This document shows, piece by piece, positions 8,900 to 17,039 of a stretch of DNA of 64,000 nt (within the stretch, counting starts at the first letter, position 1; each line of letters starts with the position of its first letter). Source of the stretch: Parvibaculum sp. (GTDB taxonomy: Bacteria > Pseudomonadota > Alphaproteobacteria > Parvibaculales > Parvibaculaceae); contig NZNS01000010.1 in assembly GCA_002694985.1 (NCBI GenBank), positions 643,392 through 707,391 of the forward strand. Direction: 5' to 3'. The position numbers were made by a program, and so were the translations under genes. Below the pieces are notes generated by a model. The model worked only from the letters and a program-made list of their open reading frames with translations, was not told the origin of the DNA and did not search any database.

Positions 8900-9460
8900 T
8901 CAGGATTTTGTCGCGGTGAGGTCGATCCGCACCGTCACCTCCGGCCCGGCGACCTCGGGTGATGCGAGCTGCCCGCCGCCGACGCCGAAGTCGAGTCGGT
9001 TGAGCGTGGTCTCGCCCGTCACATGCGCCTTGCCGCCATCGATTTCGAGCGTGAAAGGCAGCGCCACCGGTTTCGTTTCCCCGCGCAGCGTCAGCATTCC
9101 TTCGGCGAGATAAGCGCCATCGCCCTTCTCGCTGAAGCGCGTCGCCTCGAAGACGGCCGTCGGGTAGTCCTCGACATTGAACCAGCCTTCCTGCGGCAGG
9201 TATTCGTCCTTTTGCGCCTCGCCCGTAAGGCAGGACACCATGTCGATGGTGACGGTAACGGCGGATGCATCGAGCGCGTCAGGGTCGAAGGCAATATCGG
9301 CCACGAATGTCGGGCAGCTTCCAGTGAAGCTCTTGCCGCTGCCGTCCTTGCCCTCCCATGTAATGACGTCCGGCGCTTCATCGGCGCTCCAGTTCGTCAC
9401 CGCGACAGCAGGCATGGCGCTCACCAGAAGCGCGAGGCAGAGAATGGCGAAGCGGATCAC
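8900..9460 (-). CDS. YceI family periplasmic protein
   Basis: This 186-residue protein has a cleavable signal peptide (MIRFAILCLALLVSAMPAVA). A YceI lipocalin-like beta-barrel domain follows, with VTIDMVSCLTGEAQKDEYL, a FNVEDYPTAVFEATRF segment and LTLRGETKPVALPFTL. YceI proteins bind isoprenoid lipids such as polyprenyl compounds; a role in stress or quinone trafficking is proposed but unsettled. It follows the cytochrome b561 gene by one base in the same direction, the same pairing as E. coli yceJ-yceI. This supports a joint membrane redox or isoprenoid function. Confidence 0.9.
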   Translation of the reverse strand: MIRFAILCLALLVSAMPAVAVTNWSADEAPDVITWEGKDGSGKSFTGSCPTFVADIAFDPDALDASAVTVTIDMVSCLTGEAQKDEYLPQEGWFNVEDYPTAVFEATRFSEKGDGAYLAEGMLTLRGETKPVALPFTLEIDGGKAHVTGETTLNRLDFGVGGGQLASPEVAGPEVTVRIDLTATKS

Positions 9461-9461
9461 G

Positions 9462-10052
9462 TCATGTTCCTTTCCTGAAAAGCACCCGCGAGGGCAGCAT
9501 GCGCGTCAGCACGTCGTCGCGCTTGGCAAAGTGATGCCAGAGAGCCGCCGCCATATGAAGGACGATCAGTGTCGCCGCAAAAATCGCCAGCCCCCAATGC
9601 GCCCATGATGCCGCCGTTTCGATTGCCGCCTTCTGCGGATGACCGGCGACGAAGCCGATATGGGGTAACGGCACAATCCCGTAAAGTACGGTCGGGATAC
9701 CGAGCGGTGAGGCCGACACGATCACCCAGCCCGTCAGCGGCATGAGAAAGAGCACCGCGTAAAGCCCCCAATGCGTGAGCCGTGCGAGTACGCGCTCATG
9801 AGGCTTCAGCGATGCGGGGAGCGGCGGCGGATTGTTGCCCGCGCGCCATGCGATGCGCGCACAGGCGAGGAGAAAGATCGTCGCGCCGAGCGACTTGTGA
9901 AACTGGAAGAGCGGAAAGGTCCAGGGGTCGGTGAGCGGCAGTCGCACCATTGTCACACCGATGGCGAGCATGGCGAGAAACAGCACCGCAATCAGCCAGT
10001 GCAGCGAAACGGCGGCAAGCCCGAAGCGGATTTCCGAATTACGCCATTGCAC
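9462..10052 (-). CDS. Cytochrome b561 family protein
   Basis: This 196-residue di-heme membrane protein has four predicted transmembrane helices, at about residues 12-32, 48-66, 90-110 and 145-168. Candidate heme-ligand histidines lie in SLHWLIAV, FQFHKSLG, LTHWGLYA and HWGLAIF/LHMAAALWHH. The family moves electrons between the quinone pool and periplasmic acceptors. It sits directly upstream of the yceI-like gene, separated by one base, and is almost certainly co-transcribed with it. Confidence 0.9.
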   Translation of the reverse strand: MQWRNSEIRFGLAAVSLHWLIAVLFLAMLAIGVTMVRLPLTDPWTFPLFQFHKSLGATIFLLACARIAWRAGNNPPPLPASLKPHERVLARLTHWGLYAVLFLMPLTGWVIVSASPLGIPTVLYGIVPLPHIGFVAGHPQKAAIETAASWAHWGLAIFAATLIVLHMAAALWHHFAKRDDVLTRMLPSRVLFRKGT

Positions 10053-10106
10053 GTGCGCCCTCCTTTTCGGCCGCGAGCATGCCCCGCATCGCCCATGCTC
10101 ACAACC

Positions 10107-10625
10107 TCAACTTGCCGTGAGCGCCGCCTTCAAAGGCTCCGCCTGTTTCTCATCGAAGGCGACGAGGACAATGCGGCGCGGAAATTCATGTGCCTTCATA
10201 TGCTCGCGGCAGGCCGCCACAGCGATCCTGGCCGCCTTATCCGGCGGATAGCCGAATATCCCGGTCGAAATCGCCGGAAAGGCGATGGAGTCCATGCCGT
10301 AGTCCGAGGCGATCTTCAGCGCATTCCGGTAGCAGTTTGCCAGCAGTTCGGGTTCGCCCTCCCCGCCGCCATGCCAGACCGGCCCGACCGCATGCACGAT
10401 CCATTTGGCGGGCAGGTTATAGCCGCCCGTGATCCGCGCCTCCCCGGTCGGGCAACCGCCAAGGGCCTGGCACTCTGCGGCAAGGCCCGCGCCAGCCGCG
10501 CGGAATATCGCACCGCAGACGCCGCCGCCGGGCGCAAGGCGTTCATTCGCGGCATTGACGATGGCCGTGACCTTCAATCTGGTGATATCGCCGATTTCGA
10601 TGACGATCGCAGGTTCGGGTGCCAT
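10107..10625 (-). CDS. Macrodomain protein, probable O-acetyl-ADP-ribose deacetylase
   Basis: This 172-residue single-macrodomain protein has IVNAANERLAPGGGVCGAI (about residues 22-40) as ADP-ribose-binding loop 1 and FPAISTGIFGYP (about 115-126) as loop 2, both intact. This is the MacroD/YmdB type, which hydrolyses O-acetyl-ADP-ribose and mono-ADP-ribose esters. It stands alone on the minus strand between the cytochrome b561 gene and the divergent MAPEG gene. The physiological substrate cannot be told from sequence. Confidence 0.92.
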   Translation of the reverse strand: MAPEPAIVIEIGDITRLKVTAIVNAANERLAPGGGVCGAIFRAAGAGLAAECQALGGCPTGEARITGGYNLPAKWIVHAVGPVWHGGGEGEPELLANCYRNALKIASDYGMDSIAFPAISTGIFGYPPDKAARIAVAACREHMKAHEFPRRIVLVAFDEKQAEPLKAALTAS

Positions 10626-10737
10626 GTATGAAATCCCGTGCTAGCGTTCCCCGGCACAAATCGAATCATGCTCGTGGGTGCGAAACAAGCACGGCCTCAC
10701 ATCGGCCTGAAACCGCGGCATGGCACCGGAGGACCCC

Positions 10738-11142
10738 ATGGGCTTTTATTCCGCTTCGCTTGCCATTGTCGGCGTCTATGCCGGCCTGAACATTCTCATC
10801 AATCTCTTCCTCGCCTATCGCGTCTCGGCAAACCGTGTGCGCTCCAAGGTGATGACGGGAACGGGGACGGACGAAGCCCTCTATAATGCGAGCCGCGCGC
10901 ATGTCACCAATGTGGAATATACGCCGCTCACGTTGATCGGCCTCGTGGTGCTTCATCTTCTCACCGCCTCGATCTACGTCATTCACATCGTCGGCCTCGC
11001 ACTCACCATTGGCCGCATCCTTCATGCGATCGGCGTCTCGCGCACCGGCGAGTCGACTCCGCCGCGCCTCGTCGGCACATTGCTCACCTGGATCGCCATG
11101 CTGGTCGCCGGTATCGGCTGTCTGTGGTATGCGCTCGTCTGA
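10738..11142 (+). CDS. MAPEG family membrane protein
   Basis: This 134-residue protein has four hydrophobic helices (about residues 4-25, 55-72, 74-92 and 108-130). The MAPEG signature covers RVSANRVRSKVM and the NASRAHVTNVEYTPL segment, the glutathione-binding region of microsomal glutathione-transferase relatives. Bacterial members are largely uncharacterised. ATG 10738 was preferred over 10720 because GGAGGA lies 5-6 nt upstream. The pmbA start follows 25 bp after the stop. Confidence 0.87.
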   Translation: MGFYSASLAIVGVYAGLNILINLFLAYRVSANRVRSKVMTGTGTDEALYNASRAHVTNVEYTPLTLIGLVVLHLLTASIYVIHIVGLALTIGRILHAIGVSRTGESTPPRLVGTLLTWIAMLVAGIGCLWYALV

Positions 11143-11167
11143 CATCAATCACTGCCGGAAACAATCC

Positions 11168-12532
11168 ATGAGCATGCCCGCCACCGCCGCCTCCACCGAA
11201 TCCGCGCTCGATACCGCAGCCATGCTGGTCGAACGCGCGCGCAAGGCGGGGGCCGATGCGGCGGAAGCGCTTGTCGTAGAGGGTACCTCGCTCGGCGTCT
11301 CGTGGCGTCTCGGCAAGCTTGAGGATGTCGAGCGTTCGGAAGGCCGCGATGTCGGCCTGCGCGTCTTCATCGGCAAGAAGCAGGCAAGCGTTTCTTCCAC
11401 CGACCTCTCGGAAGCCGCGCTCCAGCCGATGATCGAGCGGGCGGTCGCGATGGCGCGCGTCGCCCCGGACGATCCGTGGTGCGGCCTGGCCGACCCGTCT
11501 CGTCTTGCGCGCGACTGGCCGGATCTCGAAATCGAGGACAAGGCTCCCGCACCCAGCGCCGAACAGCTCGCCGCGCGCGCCGCGCAAGCCGAAGAAGCGG
11601 CCCTTGCCGTCGAAGGCGTCACCAATTCGAGCGGCGCGGGCGCGAGCTATGGCCGCTCCGGCGTCGCCCTCGTCACCAGCAACGGCTTTGCGGGTTCCTA
11701 TGCGGGCACATCCTCTTCCTTCTCCTGCTCCGTGCTTGCGGGCGAAGGCACGGCGATGGAGCGCGACTACGAGTTCTCCTCAAAGCGTTATGCCGACGCG
11801 CTCGAAAGCCCCGCCGAGGTCGGCCGCCGCGCCGGCGAGAAGGCCGTGCGGCGTCTCAATCCCCGCAAGGTAAAGTCGCAAGCCGTCCCCATCGTTTACG
11901 ATCCGCGCGTCTCGGGCGGTCTTGCCGGTCATTTCGCCAGCGCGATTTCAGGCGCCGCCATCGCGCGCGGCACGAGCTTTTTGAAAAGGGAGATGGGTAA
12001 GCAGGTCTTCGCCAAGGGCATTTCCATCGTGGATGACCCGCATATGAAGCGCGGCCTCCGCTCCAAGCCCTTCGATGGCGAAGGTGTAAAGAATGGCCGC
12101 TGCACCCTCATTGAGGACGGTGTGCTCACCACCTGGCTGCTCGATACGGCAACCGCGCGCCAGCTCGGGCTCGAAACGACAGGTCACGCCGCACGCGGCA
12201 CGGGCGGGCCACCCTCGCCGTCCGCCACCAATCTCTACATGGAAGCAGGCTGCGTTTCCGTGAAGGAGCTCATCGCCGACATCAAAGAGGGGCTTTATGT
12301 CACCGAGATGATCGGCATGGGCATCAATGGTGTCACCGGCGATTACAGTCGCGGCGCCTCCGGCTTCTGGATCGAGAATGGCGAACTTGCCTATCCCGTG
12401 AGCGAAATCACCGTCGCCGGCAATCTGCGTGACATGTTCCTCAACATGACGCCCGCCGACGATCTCGAATTCCGCTATGGCACCAATGCGCCGACTATCC
12501 GTGTCGAAGGCATGACCATTGCCGGAAGCTGA
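11168..12532 (+). CDS. pmbA: Metalloprotease PmbA/TldE (TldD/PmbA family)
   Basis: This 454-residue protein matches E. coli PmbA (450) in length. The ending includes a GYSRGASGFWIENG-like motif (here DYSRGASGFWIENGEL) and YPVSEITVAGNLRDM, both family hallmarks. PmbA (TldE) pairs with TldD as a heteromeric protease that matures microcin B17 and degrades unfolded peptides. TldE lacks the HExxxH metal motif, which TldD supplies, and none is visible here. No tldD is in the window. ATG 11168 gives the expected N-terminus. The stop overlaps the next gene by 14 bp. Confidence 0.9.
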   Translation: MSMPATAASTESALDTAAMLVERARKAGADAAEALVVEGTSLGVSWRLGKLEDVERSEGRDVGLRVFIGKKQASVSSTDLSEAALQPMIERAVAMARVAPDDPWCGLADPSRLARDWPDLEIEDKAPAPSAEQLAARAAQAEEAALAVEGVTNSSGAGASYGRSGVALVTSNGFAGSYAGTSSSFSCSVLAGEGTAMERDYEFSSKRYADALESPAEVGRRAGEKAVRRLNPRKVKSQAVPIVYDPRVSGGLAGHFASAISGAAIARGTSFLKREMGKQVFAKGISIVDDPHMKRGLRSKPFDGEGVKNGRCTLIEDGVLTTWLLDTATARQLGLETTGHAARGTGGPPSPSATNLYMEAGCVSVKELIADIKEGLYVTEMIGMGINGVTGDYSRGASGFWIENGELAYPVSEITVAGNLRDMFLNMTPADDLEFRYGTNAPTIRVEGMTIAGS

Positions 12533-13331
12533 GACGCGGGCCGCCGACTTCGCACTCCTGAAAGAGGCTGTGCGTGAGGCGGGCAAGGTTGCCATGCGCT
12601 TTTTCGGCACCGATCACAAGCAGTGGTCGAAGGCCCATGACAACACACCCGTCACCGAAGCCGACATCGAAGTGAACAATCTGCTTCACGCGCGGCTGGC
12701 AGGCGCGCGGCCGGATTACGGCTGGCTCTCGGAGGAAACAGAGGACGATTCATCGCGCCTGACCAGCCAGCGCGTCTGGGTGGTGGACCCGATCGACGGC
12801 ACCCGCGCCTTCGCCAAGGGCCGGCCGCATTTCGTGATTTCGGTCGCCCTTGTCGAGGAGGGCCGGCCCGTTCTCGGCGTTCTTTTCAATCCAGCGACGG
12901 ATGAATTCTTCGAGGCGGAGGCTGGCCGGGGCGCGAAGCTCAATGGCCGCCCCATCCATGTCAGCGATTGTTCCCGCATCGAAGGCTGCCGGATGATCGC
13001 CTTCGCGCCGATGTTCAAACATCCGGCCTGGTCGGAGGCTTGGCCGGAAATGGACATATCGGACCGCAACTCGGTTGCCTATCGCATCGCTCTCGTCGCC
13101 TGCGGCGTGGCCGATGCCACGCTCGCGCTCAACGGCAAGAGCGACTGGGATCTCGCTGCCGCCGATCTCATCCTGCACGAGGCGGGGGGCCGCATGACCG
13201 CACATGACGGTACGCCCTATTTCTACAACCGCCCCTCCACCCGCCATCCGAGCCTGCTCGCGGCGGGTCCGGCGCTCTACGATGCGCTCTTCGAGAAGGT
13301 GAGCAAACTTCAGCTTCCGCCGCGCCGCTAA
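12519..13331 (+). CDS. Inositol-monophosphatase-superfamily phosphatase, CysQ-like 3'(2'),5'-bisphosphate nucleotidase
   Basis: This 270-residue protein has the three metal-binding motifs of the family: LSEETEDD (about residue 70), VDPIDGTRAF (about 90-99) and SDWDLAAADLIL (about 208-219). They coordinate Mg2+ for phosphate-monoester hydrolysis. CysQ-type enzymes remove 3'-phosphoadenosine phosphate, but inositol or histidinol phosphate is possible. It starts with TTG at 12519 inside the end of pmbA, preceded by an AAGG site about 9 nt upstream, so translation is probably coupled. The pmbA, IMPase, DUF4170 and lipid A gene order recurs in related alphaproteobacteria. Confidence 0.87.
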   Translation: MPEAETRAADFALLKEAVREAGKVAMRFFGTDHKQWSKAHDNTPVTEADIEVNNLLHARLAGARPDYGWLSEETEDDSSRLTSQRVWVVDPIDGTRAFAKGRPHFVISVALVEEGRPVLGVLFNPATDEFFEAEAGRGAKLNGRPIHVSDCSRIEGCRMIAFAPMFKHPAWSEAWPEMDISDRNSVAYRIALVACGVADATLALNGKSDWDLAAADLILHEAGGRMTAHDGTPYFYNRPSTRHPSLLAAGPALYDALFEKVSKLQLPPRR

Positions 13332-13425
13332 CCATCCGGCCACCAGTCGCTCCCGGCGTCGCGCCGTGCTAGGATTGTTGCAGTGCAGCGCACATCGGGC
13401 CTGTCCGGCCTGTCTGGAGGTTTTC

Positions 13426-13671
13426 ATGTCGAAGCAGCTTCTTCATCTCGTCGTCGGGGGCGAGCTCACGCATCTCGAAAGCCATGATTTCAAGGACGTG
13501 TCGAAGCTCGACATCGTCGGCATCTTCCCCAACTATGAAGAGGCTCACAAAGCGTGGAAGGCGGCCGCCCAGCGCACCGTCGACAATGCCCATATGCGCT
13601 ATTTCATCGTCCATCTACACCGGCTCATGGACCCTGAAAAAGAAGAACGAGAAGGTCAGCATGAGCACTGA
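13426..13671 (+). CDS. DUF4170 domain protein
   Basis: This 81-residue protein starts MSKQLLHLVVGGEL after a CTGGAGG ribosome site. It continues KLDIVGIFPNYEEAHKAW and ends HMRYFIVHLHRLMDP, the whole DUF4170 domain. It is a small soluble protein of unknown function that in many alphaproteobacteria sits between the CysQ-like phosphatase and the lipid A/Kdo genes. It overlaps the start of the TspO gene by 11 bp. Confidence 0.85.
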   Translation: MSKQLLHLVVGGELTHLESHDFKDVSKLDIVGIFPNYEEAHKAWKAAAQRTVDNAHMRYFIVHLHRLMDPEKEEREGQHEH

Positions 13672-14185
13672 AGATAACAGCGTCAGCGATCTGGCCGGGG
13701 GCCCGAGCGCCCTTACCTCCCTTCTCTATCTCTTTGCCTTTCTCGCGGCCGTCTTTCTCGCGGCCGCCGCGGGCGGCGCCGTGACTGCGACCAGCGTCAA
13801 CGACTGGTACCAGCTTCTCGAGAAGCCGCCGCTCACACCCGTCCCCTGGGTCTTCCCGGTGGTCTGGAATTTTCTCTATTTCCTGATGGCCATCGCCGCC
13901 TGGCTCGTCTGGCGGACCACGGGGAGCTTCGACCGCTCCGGGCTGCCGCTTGCCATTTTCGGCTGCCAGCTCTCGCTCAATCTCACCTGGAGCATTCTCT
14001 TTTTCGGCCTCAAGAGCCCCACCCTTGCCTCCGTCGAAGTCATCTTCCTCGACATCGCCCTGATCGGCACGATTGCGTCATTTGCGCGCTACAGCCGCCT
14101 TTCGGCTATTCTCCTGCTGCCCTATCTGGCATGGGTTCTCTTCGCTACCTATCTCACCATAGGCATCGCCGTGCTGAACCAGTGA
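13661..14185 (+). CDS. tspO: TspO/MBR family tryptophan-rich sensory protein
   Basis: This 174-residue protein has five transmembrane helices and the TspO pattern of WYQLLEKPPLTPVPWVFPVVW (PPxxPPxWxFxxVW-like, about residues 47-67), followed by SLNLTWSILFFGLKSP and LLLPYLAWVLFATYL. TspO binds porphyrins and, in Rhodobacter, modulates photosynthesis gene expression. Here its role is likely tetrapyrrole or oxidative-stress related. GAAGG precedes ATG 13661. An N-terminal extension of about 20 polar residues is present. Confidence 0.9.
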   Translation: MSTEDNSVSDLAGGPSALTSLLYLFAFLAAVFLAAAAGGAVTATSVNDWYQLLEKPPLTPVPWVFPVVWNFLYFLMAIAAWLVWRTTGSFDRSGLPLAIFGCQLSLNLTWSILFFGLKSPTLASVEVIFLDIALIGTIASFARYSRLSAILLLPYLAWVLFATYLTIGIAVLNQ

Positions 14186-14270
14186 TGGCTCCAAAATGCC
14201 AATTGGATGAAGCGTTTACCATTTCAGGGCTTTAATAGCGGCTGCGCGCAGCCCGTGATATTGTCGGCCC

Positions 14271-14344
14271 GTTGATTTGGGCCGCTTGATTTGGGATCGC
14301 TTGACCTGGGGTCCGCATGATCGGGGCCCCGCATGACCGAGCGG
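14271..14344 (+). repeat. Degenerate 13-16 bp tandem repeats just upstream of the ABC exporter
   Basis: Five imperfect units follow one another: GTTGATTTGGGCC, GCTTGATTTGGGATC, GCTTGACCTGGGGTCC, GCATGATCGGGGCCCC and GCATGACCGAGCGG. The shared core is G(C/T)(T/A)TGAnnnGGG. The last unit contains the most upstream ATG of the exporter frame (14333), so that ATG is more likely repeat sequence than a real start. The function is unknown. Confidence 0.55.
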
Positions 14345-14377
14345 CGCGGCGAACGCGCCCCACAAAGACAGGCCAGA

Positions 14378-16273
14378 ATGCCGAGCCAGACCACCGACGC
14401 CAAACCCCGCGATCAGAAAGCGGGTTCGACGCCCCGAATCGATTCCGCGCCGCCGCCTGCGGCGGAGCTGGGCATGTGGGACGTCATCTCCCGCATGGCC
14501 CGGGAGTACCTGAAGCCACATTGGCGCACTGCCGCCATCGCGCTCCTCGCGAGCGTCGTGGTCGCGGCCTCCACCGGTGCTGTCCCCGTCCTCATCAAAT
14601 ATGCACTCGACAATATCGTCGGCACCGATGCGTGGATGCTGCTCCTCGTCTCGGCGGGCGCCATCGCGGCCACATCGCTTCAGGCCATTGCGACCTATGT
14701 CGCGCGCGTCAAGATGGCGGCCATCGGTCAGTACATCGTCGCCGAAATCCAGAAGCGCATGTTCGGGCGGATCATGCATGCCGACCTCGCCTGGGTCTCG
14801 AAGACGCATTCGGGGCGCTTCCTTTCCGGCTTCCTTTACGATGCGAACCGTGTCCGTGACACCGTCACCACCTCGGTAATCGATTTCGGGCAGAACCTTC
14901 TTACGGTCGTCGCGCTGGTCGGCGCGATGTTCTGGCTCAACTGGCAGCTCGCGCTGATGGGCGCCGCCGTCATCCCTGTTGTCGGCCTCGTCGTCGGCAA
15001 GCTCGGGCGGCGCACCCGCAAGGCCGCGAAGCGCAACATGGAAGGCTCCGGCGATCTCACCGCCGTCATCTCCGAGGCGCTCAAGGGCATTCGTGTGGTG
15101 AAGGCCTACGACCAGGAATCGACCGAGATCGGCCGCACCTCCAACACCATCGACACCGTGCGTCATAACGCGCTGAAGGCGATCCGGGCGCGCAGCATGG
15201 CAAGCCCCATCACCGGCCTCCTTTCGGGCATTGGCGTTGCCGCCGTTATCTATTTCGGCGGGCGCAGTGTGCAAACAGGCTTCCTCTCCATCGGCGATCT
15301 CGGCGGCTTTCTCTCCGCCATGCTGCTCGCCTATGAGCCCTTGAAGAAGCTCGCCAATACGCAGACCCTGATGCAGGAAGGGGTCGCGGCGGCCACGCGC
15401 ATCTTCCCCATTCTCGACATTCAGCCGACGATCACGGTTCCCGCCGGTGCAAAGCCGCTCGACGCCGTGGACGGCACCATCACCTTTGAAAATGTCCACT
15501 TCCACTACGCCGACGGCACGCCCGCGCTCAATGGCGTCGACATCGAAATCCCGAAAGGCCATACAGTCGCGCTTGTCGGCCCTTCCGGCGCGGGCAAGAG
15601 CACGATCCTCAATCTCGTGCCGCGTTTCTACGACCCGACGCAAGGCCGCGTCCTCATCGACGGCAAGGATGTGCGCGAAGTCACACTGAGTTCGCTGCGC
15701 GCGGCAAGCGCGCTTGTCACGCAGGAGCCTTTCCTTTTCGACGACACGATCCGCGCCAATATCGCTTATGGAACGCCCGGCGCCACGGATGCACAGGTCG
15801 AGGAAGCCGCGCGGAACGCCGCCGCGCATGAATTTATCGTGACTCTCCCGAAGGGCTACGACACTTCGGTCGGCGAAGCGGGCTTCAAGCTGTCGGGCGG
15901 CCAGCGTCAGCGCATTGCCATCGCCCGCGCCATGCTGAAAAACGCCGCGATCCTGCTGCTCGACGAGGCGACCTCTGCGCTCGATACCGCTTCCGAAATC
16001 CAGGTGCAGAACGCCCTTTCCCGCCTCATGCAGGGCCGTACGACGCTCGTCATCGCTCATCGTCTCTCGACCATCAAACACGCGAACACGATCTGCGTGA
16101 TTGACGAAGGCCGGGTGGTCGAGCGCGGCAATCATGCCGAGCTTGTCGCGCGGGGCGGTCTCTACGCGGAACTGTCACGTTCCCAGTTCATCGAAGAGCC
16201 GCAGGCCGCTTCGGACAGTGCGCGCGCCGGCTCGGCGCAAAGCCCGTCCACGGCCGCAGTCGCGGGAGAGTAA
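14378..16273 (+). CDS. ABC transporter, fused permease/ATPase of MsbA type
   Basis: This 631-residue half-transporter has six predicted helices (about residues 35-315). Its nucleotide-binding domain carries Walker A GPSGAGKST near residue 402, signature LSGGQRQRIAIARAM near 506, Walker B ILLLDEATSALD near 526 and H-loop IAHRLST. It is followed 6 bp later by a DUF374 acyltransferase and then waaA and lpxK. A lipid A-core flippase (MsbA) role is therefore likely, though general multidrug export is possible. The start at 14378 is preferred because the earlier ATG (14333) lies in tandem repeats. The C-terminal 30 residues are Ala/Ser-rich. Confidence 0.88.
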   Translation: MPSQTTDAKPRDQKAGSTPRIDSAPPPAAELGMWDVISRMAREYLKPHWRTAAIALLASVVVAASTGAVPVLIKYALDNIVGTDAWMLLLVSAGAIAATSLQAIATYVARVKMAAIGQYIVAEIQKRMFGRIMHADLAWVSKTHSGRFLSGFLYDANRVRDTVTTSVIDFGQNLLTVVALVGAMFWLNWQLALMGAAVIPVVGLVVGKLGRRTRKAAKRNMEGSGDLTAVISEALKGIRVVKAYDQESTEIGRTSNTIDTVRHNALKAIRARSMASPITGLLSGIGVAAVIYFGGRSVQTGFLSIGDLGGFLSAMLLAYEPLKKLANTQTLMQEGVAAATRIFPILDIQPTITVPAGAKPLDAVDGTITFENVHFHYADGTPALNGVDIEIPKGHTVALVGPSGAGKSTILNLVPRFYDPTQGRVLIDGKDVREVTLSSLRAASALVTQEPFLFDDTIRANIAYGTPGATDAQVEEAARNAAAHEFIVTLPKGYDTSVGEAGFKLSGGQRQRIAIARAMLKNAAILLLDEATSALDTASEIQVQNALSRLMQGRTTLVIAHRLSTIKHANTICVIDEGRVVERGNHAELVARGGLYAELSRSQFIEEPQAASDSARAGSAQSPSTAAVAGE

Positions 16274-16279
16274 ATATTC

Positions 16280-17023
16280 ATGGCTGGCGACACGAAGAGC
16301 AAAACCGAAACCTCGACGACCCTCATTGCCTGGCTGATTGCATTCTTCATTCGGCTCGTGCGCCGCACGGGCCGCTTTGAAGTGCGCCGGGGCGACATTG
16401 CTGCGAGCTTCTGGGCGGAAGACAAACCCTTCGTCGCCGCCACATGGCACGGGCAGAACATGATCCTGCCGACCTTCTGGCACAACTGGCGTGAGATGCG
16501 CGTTCTCGTCTCGAAGCATGGCGATGGTGAAATTGTCGCCAGTGTCATGCGCTTCCTGGGCGTCGGCACCATTCGCGGCGCGGGTGTGCCCAAAGGCGAA
16601 GAGCGCGTTCACAAACAGAAAGGCAAGGGCGGTGCAGGCGCTCTGCGTGCCATGGTCCGTGCGCTTGGCGAGAATATTTCCGTTGGCCTCACCGCCGACC
16701 TGCCGCCCGGCCCCTCGCGCCGCGCGGGCGAGGGCATCGTCATGCTGGCGCGGCTTTCAGGCCGCCCCATCGTTCCCGTCGCCGCCACCACGGCCGCACG
16801 CATCCAGCTCAACAACTGGGACAAGTTCACGATCAACCTTCCCTTCTCCCGGGGCGCGCTCGTCTGGGGCGAGCCGATCTATGTTCCGCGCGACGCGACG
16901 CCGGAAGAGCTCGAAGCCGCGCGGCTGCGCGTCGAAGACGGGCTCAATAGCGTCGCGCTCGAAGCCGAGGAGATTTGCGGGCGCGCGCCCCGCAAGCAGG
17001 ACAAGGGAGCGGTCGCGCATTGA
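16280..17023 (+). CDS. DUF374 lysophospholipid acyltransferase family protein
   Basis: This 247-residue protein has an N-terminal membrane anchor (about residues 13-28) and FVAATWHGQNMILPTFW (about 51-67). Later segments are VSKHGDGEIVASVMRFLGVGTIRG and LTADLPPGPSRRAGEGIV, the DUF374 signatures. The family is related to LpxL-type and PlsC acyltransferases and in alphaproteobacteria nearly always precedes waaA. A late lipid A or phospholipid acylation step is inferred; the specific acceptor is unknown. It lies 6 bp after the ABC exporter and 16 bp before waaA. Confidence 0.87.
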   Translation: MAGDTKSKTETSTTLIAWLIAFFIRLVRRTGRFEVRRGDIAASFWAEDKPFVAATWHGQNMILPTFWHNWREMRVLVSKHGDGEIVASVMRFLGVGTIRGAGVPKGEERVHKQKGKGGAGALRAMVRALGENISVGLTADLPPGPSRRAGEGIVMLARLSGRPIVPVAATTAARIQLNNWDKFTINLPFSRGALVWGEPIYVPRDATPEELEAARLRVEDGLNSVALEAEEICGRAPRKQDKGAVAH

Positions 17024-17039
17024 GCGGCCTTTGTCCGGC

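Noticed and set aside
14216..16135. Long minus-strand frame opposite the ABC exporter.
   Set aside because: Same third-position effect. The plus strand has complete Walker and signature motifs.
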